Shown here: one piece after another, positions 1 through 4,767 of the stretch
Layout: each line of letters begins with the position of its first letter
Numbering within the stretch: the first letter of the stretch is position 1
Source of the DNA: CAYSND01 sp964642235
GTDB taxonomy: Bacteria; Bacteroidota; Bacteroidia; Bacteroidales; UBA932
Direction: 5' to 3'
DNA length: 5,002 bases
Assembly (NCBI GenBank): GCA_964642235.1
Contig: CAZXOP010000130.1
Location: 1-5,002 of the forward strand
The notes under the pieces: generated by a model
What the model saw: only the letters and a program-made list of their open reading frames with translations
Told to the model about the DNA's origin: nothing
Database searches by the model: none
Position numbers and translations under genes: made by a program

Positions 1-437
1 GCCAGTGCAACTGTGGACTTAAAGGGTGCCTTGAAGCTTATACTTCTGCTATTGGGGTGGCTAAAACTGCTAAAGAGTCACTTCAGAATAGCAAGCAGGA
101 GAGTATCTTAAGAGAGTGCGATATTGATAATCTCTCTTCAAAAGATGTTTACGATGCAGCTAAAAAAGGGGATAAACTCGCTCTCGAAATTTTTGAACGC
201 ACAGGTCGCCTTCTCGGAGAGTCTTTTGCAAACTTCGTTGCATTTAGTGCCCCTGAAGCAATAATCATTTTTGGCGGATTAGCAAGATCAAGGGAGTTTA
301 TTGAAAAACCGATCATTGATGCAATGAATGAAAATCTCCTCGATATTTGGAAAAACAAAATCAAAATCGAATTTTCACAACTAAAGGATTCAGATGCTGC
401 CATACTCGGCGCAAGTGCGCTGGCCTGGGAGATATAA
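1..437 (+). CDS. ROK-family sugar kinase (glucokinase-like), C-terminal part
   Basis: Partial gene: the 5' end lies outside the window, and 144 codons are readable from base 3 to the TAA at 435-437. The first visible residues, QCNCGLKGCLEAYTS, form the ROK signature CxCGxxGCxE, whose cysteines bind a structural zinc in ROK glucokinases and ROK repressors. The rest fits the ROK C-terminal domain: a helix around LALEIFERTGRLLGESFANFVAF, then PEAIIIFGGLA (the strand and glycine-rich turn that closes over the nucleotide), and a final DAAILGASALAWE helix. Known members phosphorylate glucose, N-acetylglucosamine or N-acetylmannosamine with ATP in the cytoplasm; some are transcriptional repressors with an N-terminal helix-turn-helix. 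The N-terminus that would separate kinase from repressor is missing, so substrate and role stay open. A GTG at 57 is internal to the domain and is not the start. The gene is followed by a strong terminator at 458-484. Confidence 0.9.
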   Translation, partial: QCNCGLKGCLEAYTSAIGVAKTAKESLQNSKQESILRECDIDNLSSKDVYDAAKKGDKLALEIFERTGRLLGESFANFVAFSAPEAIIIFGGLARSREFIEKPIIDAMNENLLDIWKNKIKIEFSQLKDSDAAILGASALAWEI

Positions 438-439
438 AC

Positions 440-895
440 TTATTTAACATCATTAAGAAACCCGCTGAAAGGCGGGTTTTTTATTGTATAAATAGAAGTT
501 TTTATTAAGACTCCGAAAATGACCTGAAGCATCCCTAAAACAAAGAAAATGGGTGAGATAGGATTTAGGGGTAAAATATATAATTGGAGCATAATCCAAA
601 GCATCAGAATTACACCACAAATTATTGAGGCAAAACCACTTAAAACACTCTTCTTTAATAATATAACGAGGTTTGCAGCATTAGTAAAGCCATTTAGTAA
701 AATCAATGCAATACCTGGAACAATATAGTCCTGGAATAGAAGTTCGGAGAGTGGTAAAACATGAAAGTAAGGCAACAAAAAATTCATTCCTAATAATCTT
801 CCCGCAGGGTCGATAAGCATCAATATCCCGCCAACTAAAGCACCCACTCCAATAAATGCAGCAAGAAAAATTAATATTATACGAGGTATTCTCAT
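440..895 (-). CDS. Small four-helix integral membrane protein, unknown function
   Basis: 151 residues, ATG at 893-895, TAA at 440-442. Four hydrophobic segments are visible at about residues 6-28, 56-80, 84-108 and 112-132, joined by short loops, so this is an inner-membrane protein. Recognisable points are IDPAGRLLGM after helix 1 (residues 28-37), VPG at the start of helix 2 (59-61) and LNG (67-69). This dPsG...lgm...PG pattern recalls a widespread class of uncharacterised small membrane proteins, but I cannot name a family with certainty or assign a function. The start is supported by a TATTTTTG -7 box at 915-922, giving a leader of about 15 bases. The gene is convergent with the ROK gene with only 2 bp between stop codons, and its last dozen codons pass through that gene's terminator hairpin. 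It follows the next minus-strand gene by 109 bp and probably has its own promoter. Confidence 0.8.
   Translation of the reverse strand: MRIPRIILIFLAAFIGVGALVGGILMLIDPAGRLLGMNFLLPYFHVLPLSELLFQDYIVPGIALILLNGFTNAANLVILLKKSVLSGFASIICGVILMLWIMLQLYILPLNPISPIFFVLGMLQVIFGVLIKTSIYTIKNPPFSGFLNDVK
458..484 (+). terminator. Rho-independent terminator of the ROK gene
   Basis: A perfect 8-bp stem AAACCCGC (458-465) / GCGGGTTT (472-479), with the six-base loop TGAAAG (a T-G closing pair would leave a GAAA tetraloop), runs into TTTATT. It starts 20 bases after the ROK stop codon and is a textbook plus-strand terminator. It lies inside the coding sequence of the convergent minus-strand gene (last codons, residues of the tail NPPFSGFL). 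On the minus strand the same hairpin is followed by CTTAATG, a much poorer U-tract. Confidence 0.88.
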
Positions 896-914
896 TGTTT
901 AGCTCTATTTTGAG

Positions 915-922
915 CAAAAATA
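915..922 (-). promoter_or_regulatory. Bacteroidetes -7 box TATTTTTG for the 440-895 gene
   Basis: On the minus strand TATTTTTG matches TAnnTTTG and ends 19 bases before the ATG at 895. No clear TTG is found 19-21 bases upstream; the nearest TTTTG is about 25 bases away. The -33 element is therefore weak or absent and the promoter may need help or be weak. Confidence 0.5.
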
Positions 923-1004
923 GATAAATCGTATATACATACCGTTACAAAACCATTAAACTATTGCATGATTATTATTTCGATATGGAGGGGCGGTGTG
1001 AGGA

Positions 1005-1502
1005 TCATCCCTTTTTTTTCCAAGGTTTTACTACCGAAATATAGAGTAAGAAGAGTAAGAAAACGAGCTGAACTAAAGCACCACCGGTGTGAAGGTGTAA
1101 GTACTTGAAGAAGTCGGGATAGTCGGCAAGATTACCGGTCATTGTTTCAGCTATCTCTTTCATTTTGGCTAACCACCAAAGTCCCAATACAAAAGTACCG
1201 TAGAGAGTTTGCAGAACCACAATAATCCATTTCACCAATAGCCAACGATGTTTGAAAAACCCCCAATTCGTCCAAATGCTATATATTAAACCGGTTACAA
1301 AACTTCCCACACCCCCCACTATAATAAGCCAGATATCGATAAAGTCGATGATACGTGTGTATATTTTTGCTTCCTCTACGCTTACAGGCTGAATGAAATA
1401 GGGAAATATGGTGAGTGCCAAGCAACCACCTAACCACATGGTAGCAAATAAAATGTGGATGATTTTTAAAAACTTAGTCTGCTGAGGGGATAACTTTTTC
1501 AT
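1005..1502 (-). CDS. DUF2269/CopD-like four-helix membrane protein
   Basis: 165 residues from the ATG at 1500-1502 (MKKLSPQQTKFLKII) to TGA at 1005-1007. Four transmembrane segments lie at about residues 12-34, 54-76, 88-110 and 138-158. Helix 1 carries HILFATMWLGG (His16, Trp23, Gly25-Gly26), the H-x6-W-x-G-G type of motif found in DUF2269 and CopD-like membrane proteins, where a helix histidine may bind heme or metal. A second His pair is at HLHTGG (136-138) before helix 4. The family is uncharacterised; a heme- or copper-related role is only inference from similarity of pattern. The frame stays open upstream to a TTG at 1545-1547, but that lies within the promoter, so the ATG is the start. 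The last codons contain a run of eight A (minus strand, 1012-1019), a possible slippage site but too near the stop to matter. No terminator hairpin is evident after the stop. Confidence 0.82.
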   Translation of the reverse strand: MKKLSPQQTKFLKIIHILFATMWLGGCLALTIFPYFIQPVSVEEAKIYTRIIDFIDIWLIIVGGVGSFVTGLIYSIWTNWGFFKHRWLLVKWIIVVLQTLYGTFVLGLWWLAKMKEIAETMTGNLADYPDFFKYLHLHTGGALVQLVFLLFLLYISVVKPWKKKG

Positions 1503-1531
1503 ACGATTATATATTAATAGATGTCTCAAGG

Positions 1532-1563
1532 CAAAGATACTAAACAAAAAGTCTTAAACCAAA
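1532..1563 (-). promoter_or_regulatory. Bacteroidetes promoter TTTG-N20-TATCTTTG for the 1005-1502 gene
   Basis: Reading the minus strand, a -33 TTTG (plus coordinates 1560-1563), 20 spacer bases and a -7 TATCTTTG (1532-1539) match the Bacteroidetes sigma-ABfr consensus in both boxes and spacing. The expected transcription start near 1527 gives a leader of about 25 bases to the ATG at 1502 and excludes the upstream TTG at 1545-1547 as a start. Confidence 0.75.
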
Positions 1564-1624
1564 GGAACAAAGTTATCGTCACCTAACAAAGAGTAGTATT
1601 TAATAGAGAAAAAGGGGAGAAAAA

Positions 1625-1655
1625 TACCAACATTTAGGGATGTTTTCCCTTGGTA
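1625..1655. repeat. Bulged inverted repeat (stem-loop)
   Basis: Outer arms TACCAA (1625-1630) and TTGGTA (1650-1655) pair perfectly. Inner arms GGGA (1637-1640) and TCCC (1646-1649) pair around the loop TGTTT. A six-base CATTTA bulge (1631-1636) sits on the 5' side only. No U-tract follows on the plus strand, so it is not a usual terminator. It could be an RNA structure or a regulator site; function unknown. Confidence 0.5.
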
Positions 1656-1700
1656 ATCTACAGTGGATAGAAGGGCTGCTTTATTAGGGTCTAAATCTTA

Positions 1701-1750
1701 TTTCGTTCCGAAAAGTGTCGTTTTACGCAAATATTCGTTCCGAAAAATGT
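1701..1750. repeat. Twin TTCGTTCCGAAAA repeat, 32-bp spacing
   Basis: Two 17-base copies at 1702-1718 and 1734-1750 (TTCGTTCCGAAAAGTGT and TTCGTTCCGAAAAATGT) differ at one base. Each contains the dyad TTCG-TTC-CGAA, and the first extends to TTTCG/CGAAA. The period is exactly 32 bp, about three helical turns, so both dyads face the same side of the DNA. A loose TTCG at 1771 may be a third, decayed start. The site lies 130-160 bp upstream of the M48 protease promoter. It could be a paired operator or a short tandem repeat. Confidence 0.6.
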
Positions 1751-1879
1751 ATTAATTCGCATTTTTTTGGTTCGTATTAATGTAAAAATGCTGTAAACTC
1801 TCATTACAAAACGGGCGAATCTTTCAATTGCTGCTCAAATGCTTTGCATACTTTATTCTTTTTTACTATAATATTTCCT

Positions 1880-1887
1880 TACATTTG
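1880..1887 (+). promoter_or_regulatory. Bacteroidetes -7 box TACATTTG for the M48 protease gene
   Basis: TACATTTG matches TAnnTTTG. It predicts a transcription start near 1892 and a leader of about 27 bases before the ATG at 1919. About 20 bases upstream there is only TTCTT, so the -33 element is weak. The box excludes the upstream in-frame TTG at 1844 as the start codon. Confidence 0.55.
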
Positions 1888-1918
1888 TGATTCGATAAAC
1901 TATAAAAGTGTAAATATT

Positions 1919-2716
1919 ATGATTAAAAGAATCGCTTATATCGTACTGACAGCCATCATTATCTCTGCTTGTTCGACTGTGATGATTACCGGTCGGAAAC
2001 AGCTCCTTCTGGTCTCTGATGCAGAGGTTTTGTCTATGAGTGCCGGTGCTTATAAAGAGTTCATCGACTCTATACCTCTATCACAAGATATGGCTAATAC
2101 TGAACTTGTTAAATCTGTAGGAGAGAAGATAAGCAATGCTGTAACTATCTATATGAAGAAGAATGGAATGGAGGGAAATTTGAAGAATTTTAGCTGGGAA
2201 TTTAATTTGGTAAAAGATACCATCGTCAATGCTTTCTGTATGCCGGGAGGTAAAGTAGTATTCTATGAGGGAATTCTCCCTAAGACTAAAACGGCAGACG
2301 GATTAGCAGTAGTCATGGGACACGAGATTGCTCATGCTGTTGCAAAGCATAGTAATGAGAGGATTAGCCAACAGATGTTAGCCTCATTCGGAGCAAGTAT
2401 TGCAAATGCTGCTCTCTCCCAGAAAAGTGCCGTTACTCGAAGTACTATCAATGCTTTATATGGAATCGGGGCACAAATTGGAGTAATATTGCCCTTCTCT
2501 CGACAGCAAGAATATGAGGCAGATAGGTTAGGATTGATTTTTATGGCGATGGCAGGATTTGACCCTAACGAAGGTGTTGCCTTTTGGCAGAGGATGTCGG
2601 CAGATAAAACCGGATCCACATTTGAGTTTATGAGTACACACCCGTCAGATGCAAATAGGATTGCTAAGATGAAAGAGGTCTTACCCGAAGCATTAGGTTA
2701 TTTAAATAAACAATAA
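1919..2716 (+). CDS. M48-family zinc metalloprotease, lipoprotein (LoiP/YcaL-like)
   Basis: 265 residues from the ATG at 1919 (MIKRIAYIVLTAIIISAC) to TAA at 2714-2716. The N-terminus is a lipoprotein signal peptide: KR, a hydrophobic run, then lipobox I-S-A-C with the lipidated Cys at residue 18. The Ser at +2 and no acidic run after the Cys suggest membrane anchoring facing the periplasm rather than surface export, which is inference. The zinc site is complete: HEIAH at 135-139 (His135, catalytic Glu136, His139) and EYEADRLG at 198-205, with Glu200 the expected third ligand. MSTHPSDANRI (239-248) is the conserved HP motif of M48 proteins. Length fits the single-domain E. coli homologues LoiP and YcaL; there is no TPR tail as in BepA. 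Known relatives degrade misassembled outer-membrane proteins, so an envelope quality-control role is likely. The nitroreductase gene follows after 11 bp, so both are probably co-transcribed. Confidence 0.92.
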   Translation: MIKRIAYIVLTAIIISACSTVMITGRKQLLLVSDAEVLSMSAGAYKEFIDSIPLSQDMANTELVKSVGEKISNAVTIYMKKNGMEGNLKNFSWEFNLVKDTIVNAFCMPGGKVVFYEGILPKTKTADGLAVVMGHEIAHAVAKHSNERISQQMLASFGASIANAALSQKSAVTRSTINALYGIGAQIGVILPFSRQQEYEADRLGLIFMAMAGFDPNEGVAFWQRMSADKTGSTFEFMSTHPSDANRIAKMKEVLPEALGYLNKQ

Positions 2717-2727
2717 TTGCTGTTTTT

Positions 2728-3261
2728 ATGGAATTTTCAGAATTAGTAAAACATCGCCAAAGCTATAGAAAATACTCATCAAAAGAGGTGGAAAAGGAGA
2801 AAATAGAACAATGTATTCAGACAGCCCGCCTCTCCCCTTCTGCTAATAACTCACAGCCCTGGAAGTTTGTGGTTATAAACGACACTCCGCTTAGAGAGAA
2901 AATAGCTATCTCAACAGTGGGATTAGGGATGAATAAATTTGTAATACAAGCACCTGTTATAGTAGCAGTTATACTAGAAAAACAGAATATATTATCCACT
3001 TTGGGGAGTGTAATAAAAGACAAAGAGTTCTCCCTCCTCGATGTAGGAATAGCAGTAAATCAATTCTGTCTCCAAGCTACTGACTTAGGGTTAGGCACTT
3101 GCATAGTTGGATGGTTTGATGAAAAAGAGGTAAAAAAATTATTGGGAGTAGATAGAAGTAAACGAATTCCGCTACTCATTACCCTTGGATACTCAGAAGC
3201 AGAGTTAAGGGAGAAGGTTAGGAAGCCAATAGAACAAATGAGCAGCTGGAATAAGTACTAA
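2728..3261 (+). CDS. Nitroreductase-family FMN-dependent oxidoreductase
   Basis: 177 residues, ATG at 2728 to TAA at 3259-3261. HRQSYRKY (residues 9-16) is the N-terminal FMN-phosphate-binding motif, SPSANNSQPWKF (36-47) is the second flavin/dimer motif, LLDVGIAVNQFCLQATDLGLGTCIVGWF (103-130) forms the central helix and following strand at the flavin, and PLLITLGY (148-155) plus RKP (165-167) close the fold. All fit the small nitroreductases that act as cytoplasmic FMN homodimers and reduce nitro-aromatics, quinones or flavins with NAD(P)H. The natural substrate cannot be read from sequence. The length is near the short end of the family (about 170-220). It begins 11 bp after the protease stop, with no Shine-Dalgarno, and most likely shares its transcript. 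An inverted repeat at 3273-3290 follows 11 bp after the stop. Confidence 0.92.
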   Translation: MEFSELVKHRQSYRKYSSKEVEKEKIEQCIQTARLSPSANNSQPWKFVVINDTPLREKIAISTVGLGMNKFVIQAPVIVAVILEKQNILSTLGSVIKDKEFSLLDVGIAVNQFCLQATDLGLGTCIVGWFDEKEVKKLLGVDRSKRIPLLITLGYSEAELREKVRKPIEQMSSWNKY

Positions 3262-3272
3262 AAAACTTCAAT

Positions 3273-3290
3273 ATCACTAAAATTAGTGAT
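3273..3290. promoter_or_regulatory. 18-bp palindrome between nitroreductase and ZIP genes: operator or weak terminator
   Basis: ATCACTAAAATTAGTGAT is a perfect dyad (8-base arms, AA centre; as RNA a 7-bp stem with AAAT loop). It ends 21 bp before the -7 box of the ZIP gene, so it covers the region just upstream of and around the -33 position, a good place for a repressor. It also follows the nitroreductase stop by 11 bp. The tract after it, TATTTATATC, is a poor U-run and the stem is AT-rich, so an operator fits somewhat better than a terminator. A metal-responsive regulator would make sense beside a metal transporter, but this is inference. Confidence 0.5.
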
Positions 3291-3311
3291 TATTTATATC
3301 TATTTTAGGCA

Positions 3312-3319
3312 TACTTTTG
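3312..3319 (+). promoter_or_regulatory. Bacteroidetes -7 box TACTTTTG for the ZIP gene
   Basis: TACTTTTG matches TAnnTTTG and is followed by CGC. The same 11 bases, TACTTTTGCGC, occur at the tRNA-Pro promoter on the other strand. Only four bases separate the box from the ATG at 3324, so transcription should start at or next to the start codon. No clear -33 TTG is seen at the expected distance. Confidence 0.6.
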
Positions 3320-3323
3320 CGCA

Positions 3324-4154
3324 ATGATTTATACAAGTCAACAGATTTTGTTCGCATTTGCGCTTACTTTGTTTGCAGGAATTTCCACAGGCATAGGGAG
3401 TGCTATTGCCTTTTTCACCAAAAGAACCAACTACTCTTTCCTCTCATTGGCACTCGGTTTTTCGGCAGGAGTTATGATTTATGTATCGTTTGTGGAACTT
3501 CTCCCCAACTCTTTGGACTCCTTAAAGTCGCTGCATGGTTCAAAACTCGGGACGATTTACGCCACCTTATCATTCTTTGCAGGTATATTAATTATTGCAA
3601 TAATAGACAAATTAGTACCGGAGAAAGAGAATCCGCACGAAATGAAAAACATAAGTAGTTATGGTGCCCCCACTGCTACCTCCATTTCCTCCCCAAAAAG
3701 CAATAAACTACTCCGAACAGGGCTTATCACTGCATTGGTCCTCGCAATACACAACTTCCCTGAAGGGATGGTTACCTTTCTTGCAGGACTCCAAGACATC
3801 AGCATTGCTATTCCAATAGCTATTGCCATTGCAATACACAATATCCCAGAAGGGATTGCAGTCTCCGTTCCAATATACTACGCAACAGGGAACAGACGGA
3901 GAGCTTTCTGGCTCTCATTATTCTCAGGTTTAGCTGAACCCTTGGGGGCAATAATTGGATATTTGCTGCTGGCACCATTTCTTAGTGACAATATACTTGG
4001 AGTCATATTCGCACTCATTGCAGGAATAATGGTCTATATCTCTTTAGATGAACTACTCCCTGCGGCAGAAGAGTATGGAAAACACCATCTCGCCATCTAT
4101 GGTTTAATTGGCGGAATGGCAATAATGGCAATAAGCCTGATATTGCTTAAATAA
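3324..4154 (+). CDS. zupT: ZIP-family divalent metal (zinc) transporter, ZupT-like
   Basis: 276 residues, ATG at 3324 to TAA at 4152-4154, a full-length bacterial ZIP protein (ZupT of E. coli has 257). Eight membrane segments are expected; clear ones lie at about residues 7-31, 39-60, 77-95, 133-156, 161-185, 194-216, 223-244 and 254-275. The metal path is intact: HNFPEG in helix 4 (His143, Glu147) and HNIPEGIAVSVP in helix 5 (His172, Glu176), the paired signature of the ZupT/GufA group, plus SGLAEP (201-206) in helix 6. The loop between helices 3 and 4 (about 97-130) holds one His-Glu pair (His105) but no His-rich stretch. Relatives import Zn2+ and also Fe2+, Mn2+ or Co2+ across the inner membrane without ATP. 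The next in-frame Met (51) lies inside helix 2, so the 3324 start is the only sensible one even though the promoter abuts it. No terminator is obvious after the stop. Confidence 0.92.
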   Translation: MIYTSQQILFAFALTLFAGISTGIGSAIAFFTKRTNYSFLSLALGFSAGVMIYVSFVELLPNSLDSLKSLHGSKLGTIYATLSFFAGILIIAIIDKLVPEKENPHEMKNISSYGAPTATSISSPKSNKLLRTGLITALVLAIHNFPEGMVTFLAGLQDISIAIPIAIAIAIHNIPEGIAVSVPIYYATGNRRRAFWLSLFSGLAEPLGAIIGYLLLAPFLSDNILGVIFALIAGIMVYISLDELLPAAEEYGKHHLAIYGLIGGMAIMAISLILLK

Positions 4155-4223
4155 CCCCTAACGACTTCTGGCTTACGGAGCTAAAGCGCCTTGTTCAATA
4201 ACTTGATGTCTTGACGAAACTCT

Positions 4224-4281
4224 CCAAGAACCACCAAGAGAAACATAAAGTAAGTGGAAGAATGTCGTCATCAGACGACCG
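4224..4281. repeat. 58-bp direct repeat, copy A
   Basis: Copy A matches copy B (4348-4405) at 55 of 58 bases, 124 bp apart. It starts CCAAGAACCACCAAGAG and ends in the hairpin GTCGTC-ATCA-GACGAC (4264-4279), followed by CGCTGCGG, which can form a second short hairpin (CCG-CTG-CGG at 4279-4287). The high identity of this core compared with the diverged sequence between copies marks it as the repeat unit. Confidence 0.85.
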
Positions 4282-4347
4282 CTGCGGCTCGTGCTTACGG
4301 AGTGAATGTACCCAAAAGCTCAGAGCTTTAAAAGTTGGTGAAATTAC

Positions 4348-4405
4348 CCAAGAACCACTAAGAGAAACATAAAGTAAGCGGAAGCATGTCGTCATCAGAC
4401 GACCG
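4348..4405. repeat. 58-bp direct repeat, copy B
   Basis: Second copy of the repeat, with three substitutions relative to copy A. The hairpin GTCGTC-ATCA-GACGAC (4388-4403) is unchanged. Downstream the two copies diverge, but B can still fold: CCGAC-ACGG-GTCGG (4403-4416) and then GTTTGC-TTTA-GCAAAC (4417-4432), giving three hairpins nearly end to end. Confidence 0.85.
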
Positions 4406-4450
4406 ACACGGGTCGGGTTTGCTTTAGCAAACGGAAAGACAGTAGTGTCG

Positions 4451-4588
4451 TGCCTCCTTTCCCCACCGGGGAAATACAAAGGGGGTGGAATATAGTAGCA
4501 GCGTGACTCCTCCTCCCCTTGTGGAGGACCCAGGAGGGGGTAGGAAACAACAGCATCCATCCCCCCAAGGGGGATTATAGGGGGGTAG
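4451..4588. repeat. Array of three C-rich/G-rich palindromes
   Basis: Three short perfect dyads follow one another: TTTCCCC-ACC-GGGGAAA (4458-4474), TCCTCC/GGAGGA with loop CCTTGT (4511-4528), and ATCCCCC-CAA-GGGGGAT (4559-4575). Each is followed after 4-8 bases by a G-run ending GGGGGTGG, GGGGGTAGG or GGGGGGTAGA (G-runs begin at 4481, 4536 and 4580). The shared plan, palindrome then GGGGGTRG, says they belong to one interspersed palindromic repeat type. No U-tract follows on either strand, so they are not canonical terminators, although they could mark the 3' end of the tRNA transcript. Confidence 0.7.
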
Positions 4589-4595
4589 AATTTAG

Positions 4596-4669
4596 TCGGG
4601 ATGAGGTGACTCGAACACCCGACCTCTGCGTCCCGAACGCAGCGCGCTAGCCAACTGCGCCACATCCCG
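4596..4669 (-). tRNA. tRNA-Pro(CGG)
   Basis: A complete 74-base cloverleaf on the minus strand. The acceptor stem CGGGATG/CATCCCG has the C1-G72 pair typical of bacterial proline tRNAs and discriminator A73. The D arm is GCGC/GCGC with loop AGTTGGCTA. The anticodon arm is CTGCG/CGCAG with loop TTCGGGA, so positions 34-36 are CGG and decode CCG. The variable loop is AGGTC and the T arm GGGTG/CACCT has loop TTCGAGT. The 3' CCA is not encoded (the next bases are CTA), so it must be added by nucleotidyltransferase. The gene is single, not in a tRNA cluster, and has its own promoter about 45 bases upstream. Confidence 0.96.
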
Positions 4670-4713
4670 ATAAATTTTCTACATTAAAAAATTCCCATAG
4701 TTTAATTTCAGCG

Positions 4714-4743
4714 CAAAAGTACAATTTAAAATTTATCCTGCAA
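4714..4743 (-). promoter_or_regulatory. Bacteroidetes promoter TTG-N19-TACTTTTG for tRNA-Pro
   Basis: On the minus strand a -33 TTG (plus coordinates 4741-4743), 19 bases and a -7 TACTTTTG (4714-4721) match both boxes and the spacing of the Bacteroidetes housekeeping promoter. Transcription should start near 4709, leaving a 5' leader of about 40 bases for RNase P to remove. Confidence 0.78.
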
Positions 4744-4767
4744 TAATTTTCTCTTATCACCTTGAGT

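Larger units (their letters stand above)
1503..1918. other. Divergent intergenic region, 416 bp
   Basis: This stretch separates the minus-strand DUF2269-like gene from the plus-strand M48 protease gene. It contains both promoters at its ends, a bulged inverted repeat (1625-1655), a twin palindrome with 32-bp spacing (1701-1750), a direct repeat GTATTAAT (1749-1756 and 1774-1781) and an 8-bp inverted repeat GCATTTTT/AAAAATGC (1759-1766 and 1784-1791). I see no convincing small gene or tRNA in it. Confidence 0.7.
4155..4595. other. Repeat-filled intergenic region between ZIP gene and tRNA-Pro
   Basis: 441 bp without a credible protein gene. The left part (4171-4432) is a degenerate tandem array with a period near 124 bp, marked by GCTTACGGAG at 4171 and 4293 and by the 58-bp direct repeat. 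The right part (4451-4588) holds three palindromes with C-rich left and G-rich right arms. It also contains a perfect 15-base palindrome AAAGCTC-A-GAGCTTT (4315-4329). It is clearly more GC-rich than the flanking genes, which suggests repeat insertion or expansion. Confidence 0.7.

Noticed and set aside
681..917. 78-codon minus-strand frame overlapping the four-helix membrane protein gene
   Set aside because: It is an out-of-frame shadow of the 440-895 gene, with its start inside the promoter box and no domain-like sequence.
1012..1019. Programmed frameshift at a run of eight A (minus strand)
   Set aside because: It is five codons from the stop, and slippage would change only the last few residues. 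There is no downstream domain in another frame.
1503..1547. N-terminal extension of the DUF2269-like protein from a TTG at 1545-1547
   Set aside because: The TTG and following codons overlap the -7 box TATCTTTG at 1532-1539, so they would not be in the mRNA. The ATG at 1500-1502 gives a normal start MKKLS before helix 1.
1844..1918. N-terminal extension of the M48 protein from a TTG at 1844
   Set aside because: It contains the -7 box TACATTTG and would place 25 residues ahead of a perfect lipoprotein signal peptide. The ATG at 1919 is clearly the start.
3317..3658. 113-codon plus-strand frame overlapping the start of the ZIP gene
   Set aside because: It lies in another frame of a strongly conserved transporter, starts inside the promoter and its peptide has no recognisable feature.
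4224..4405. CRISPR array
   Set aside because: Only two close copies of a 58-base repeat are present, with a 66-base gap and diverged flanks. The repeat is too long, the spacing is wrong and there are no cas genes.
4195..4665. Open reading frame of 156 codons on the minus strand
   Set aside because: It runs through nearly the whole tRNA-Pro gene and across all the repeats and palindromes. Its start lies inside the tRNA, the peptide is rich in Pro/Gly from the C/G-runs and shows no known domain. It is open by chance.
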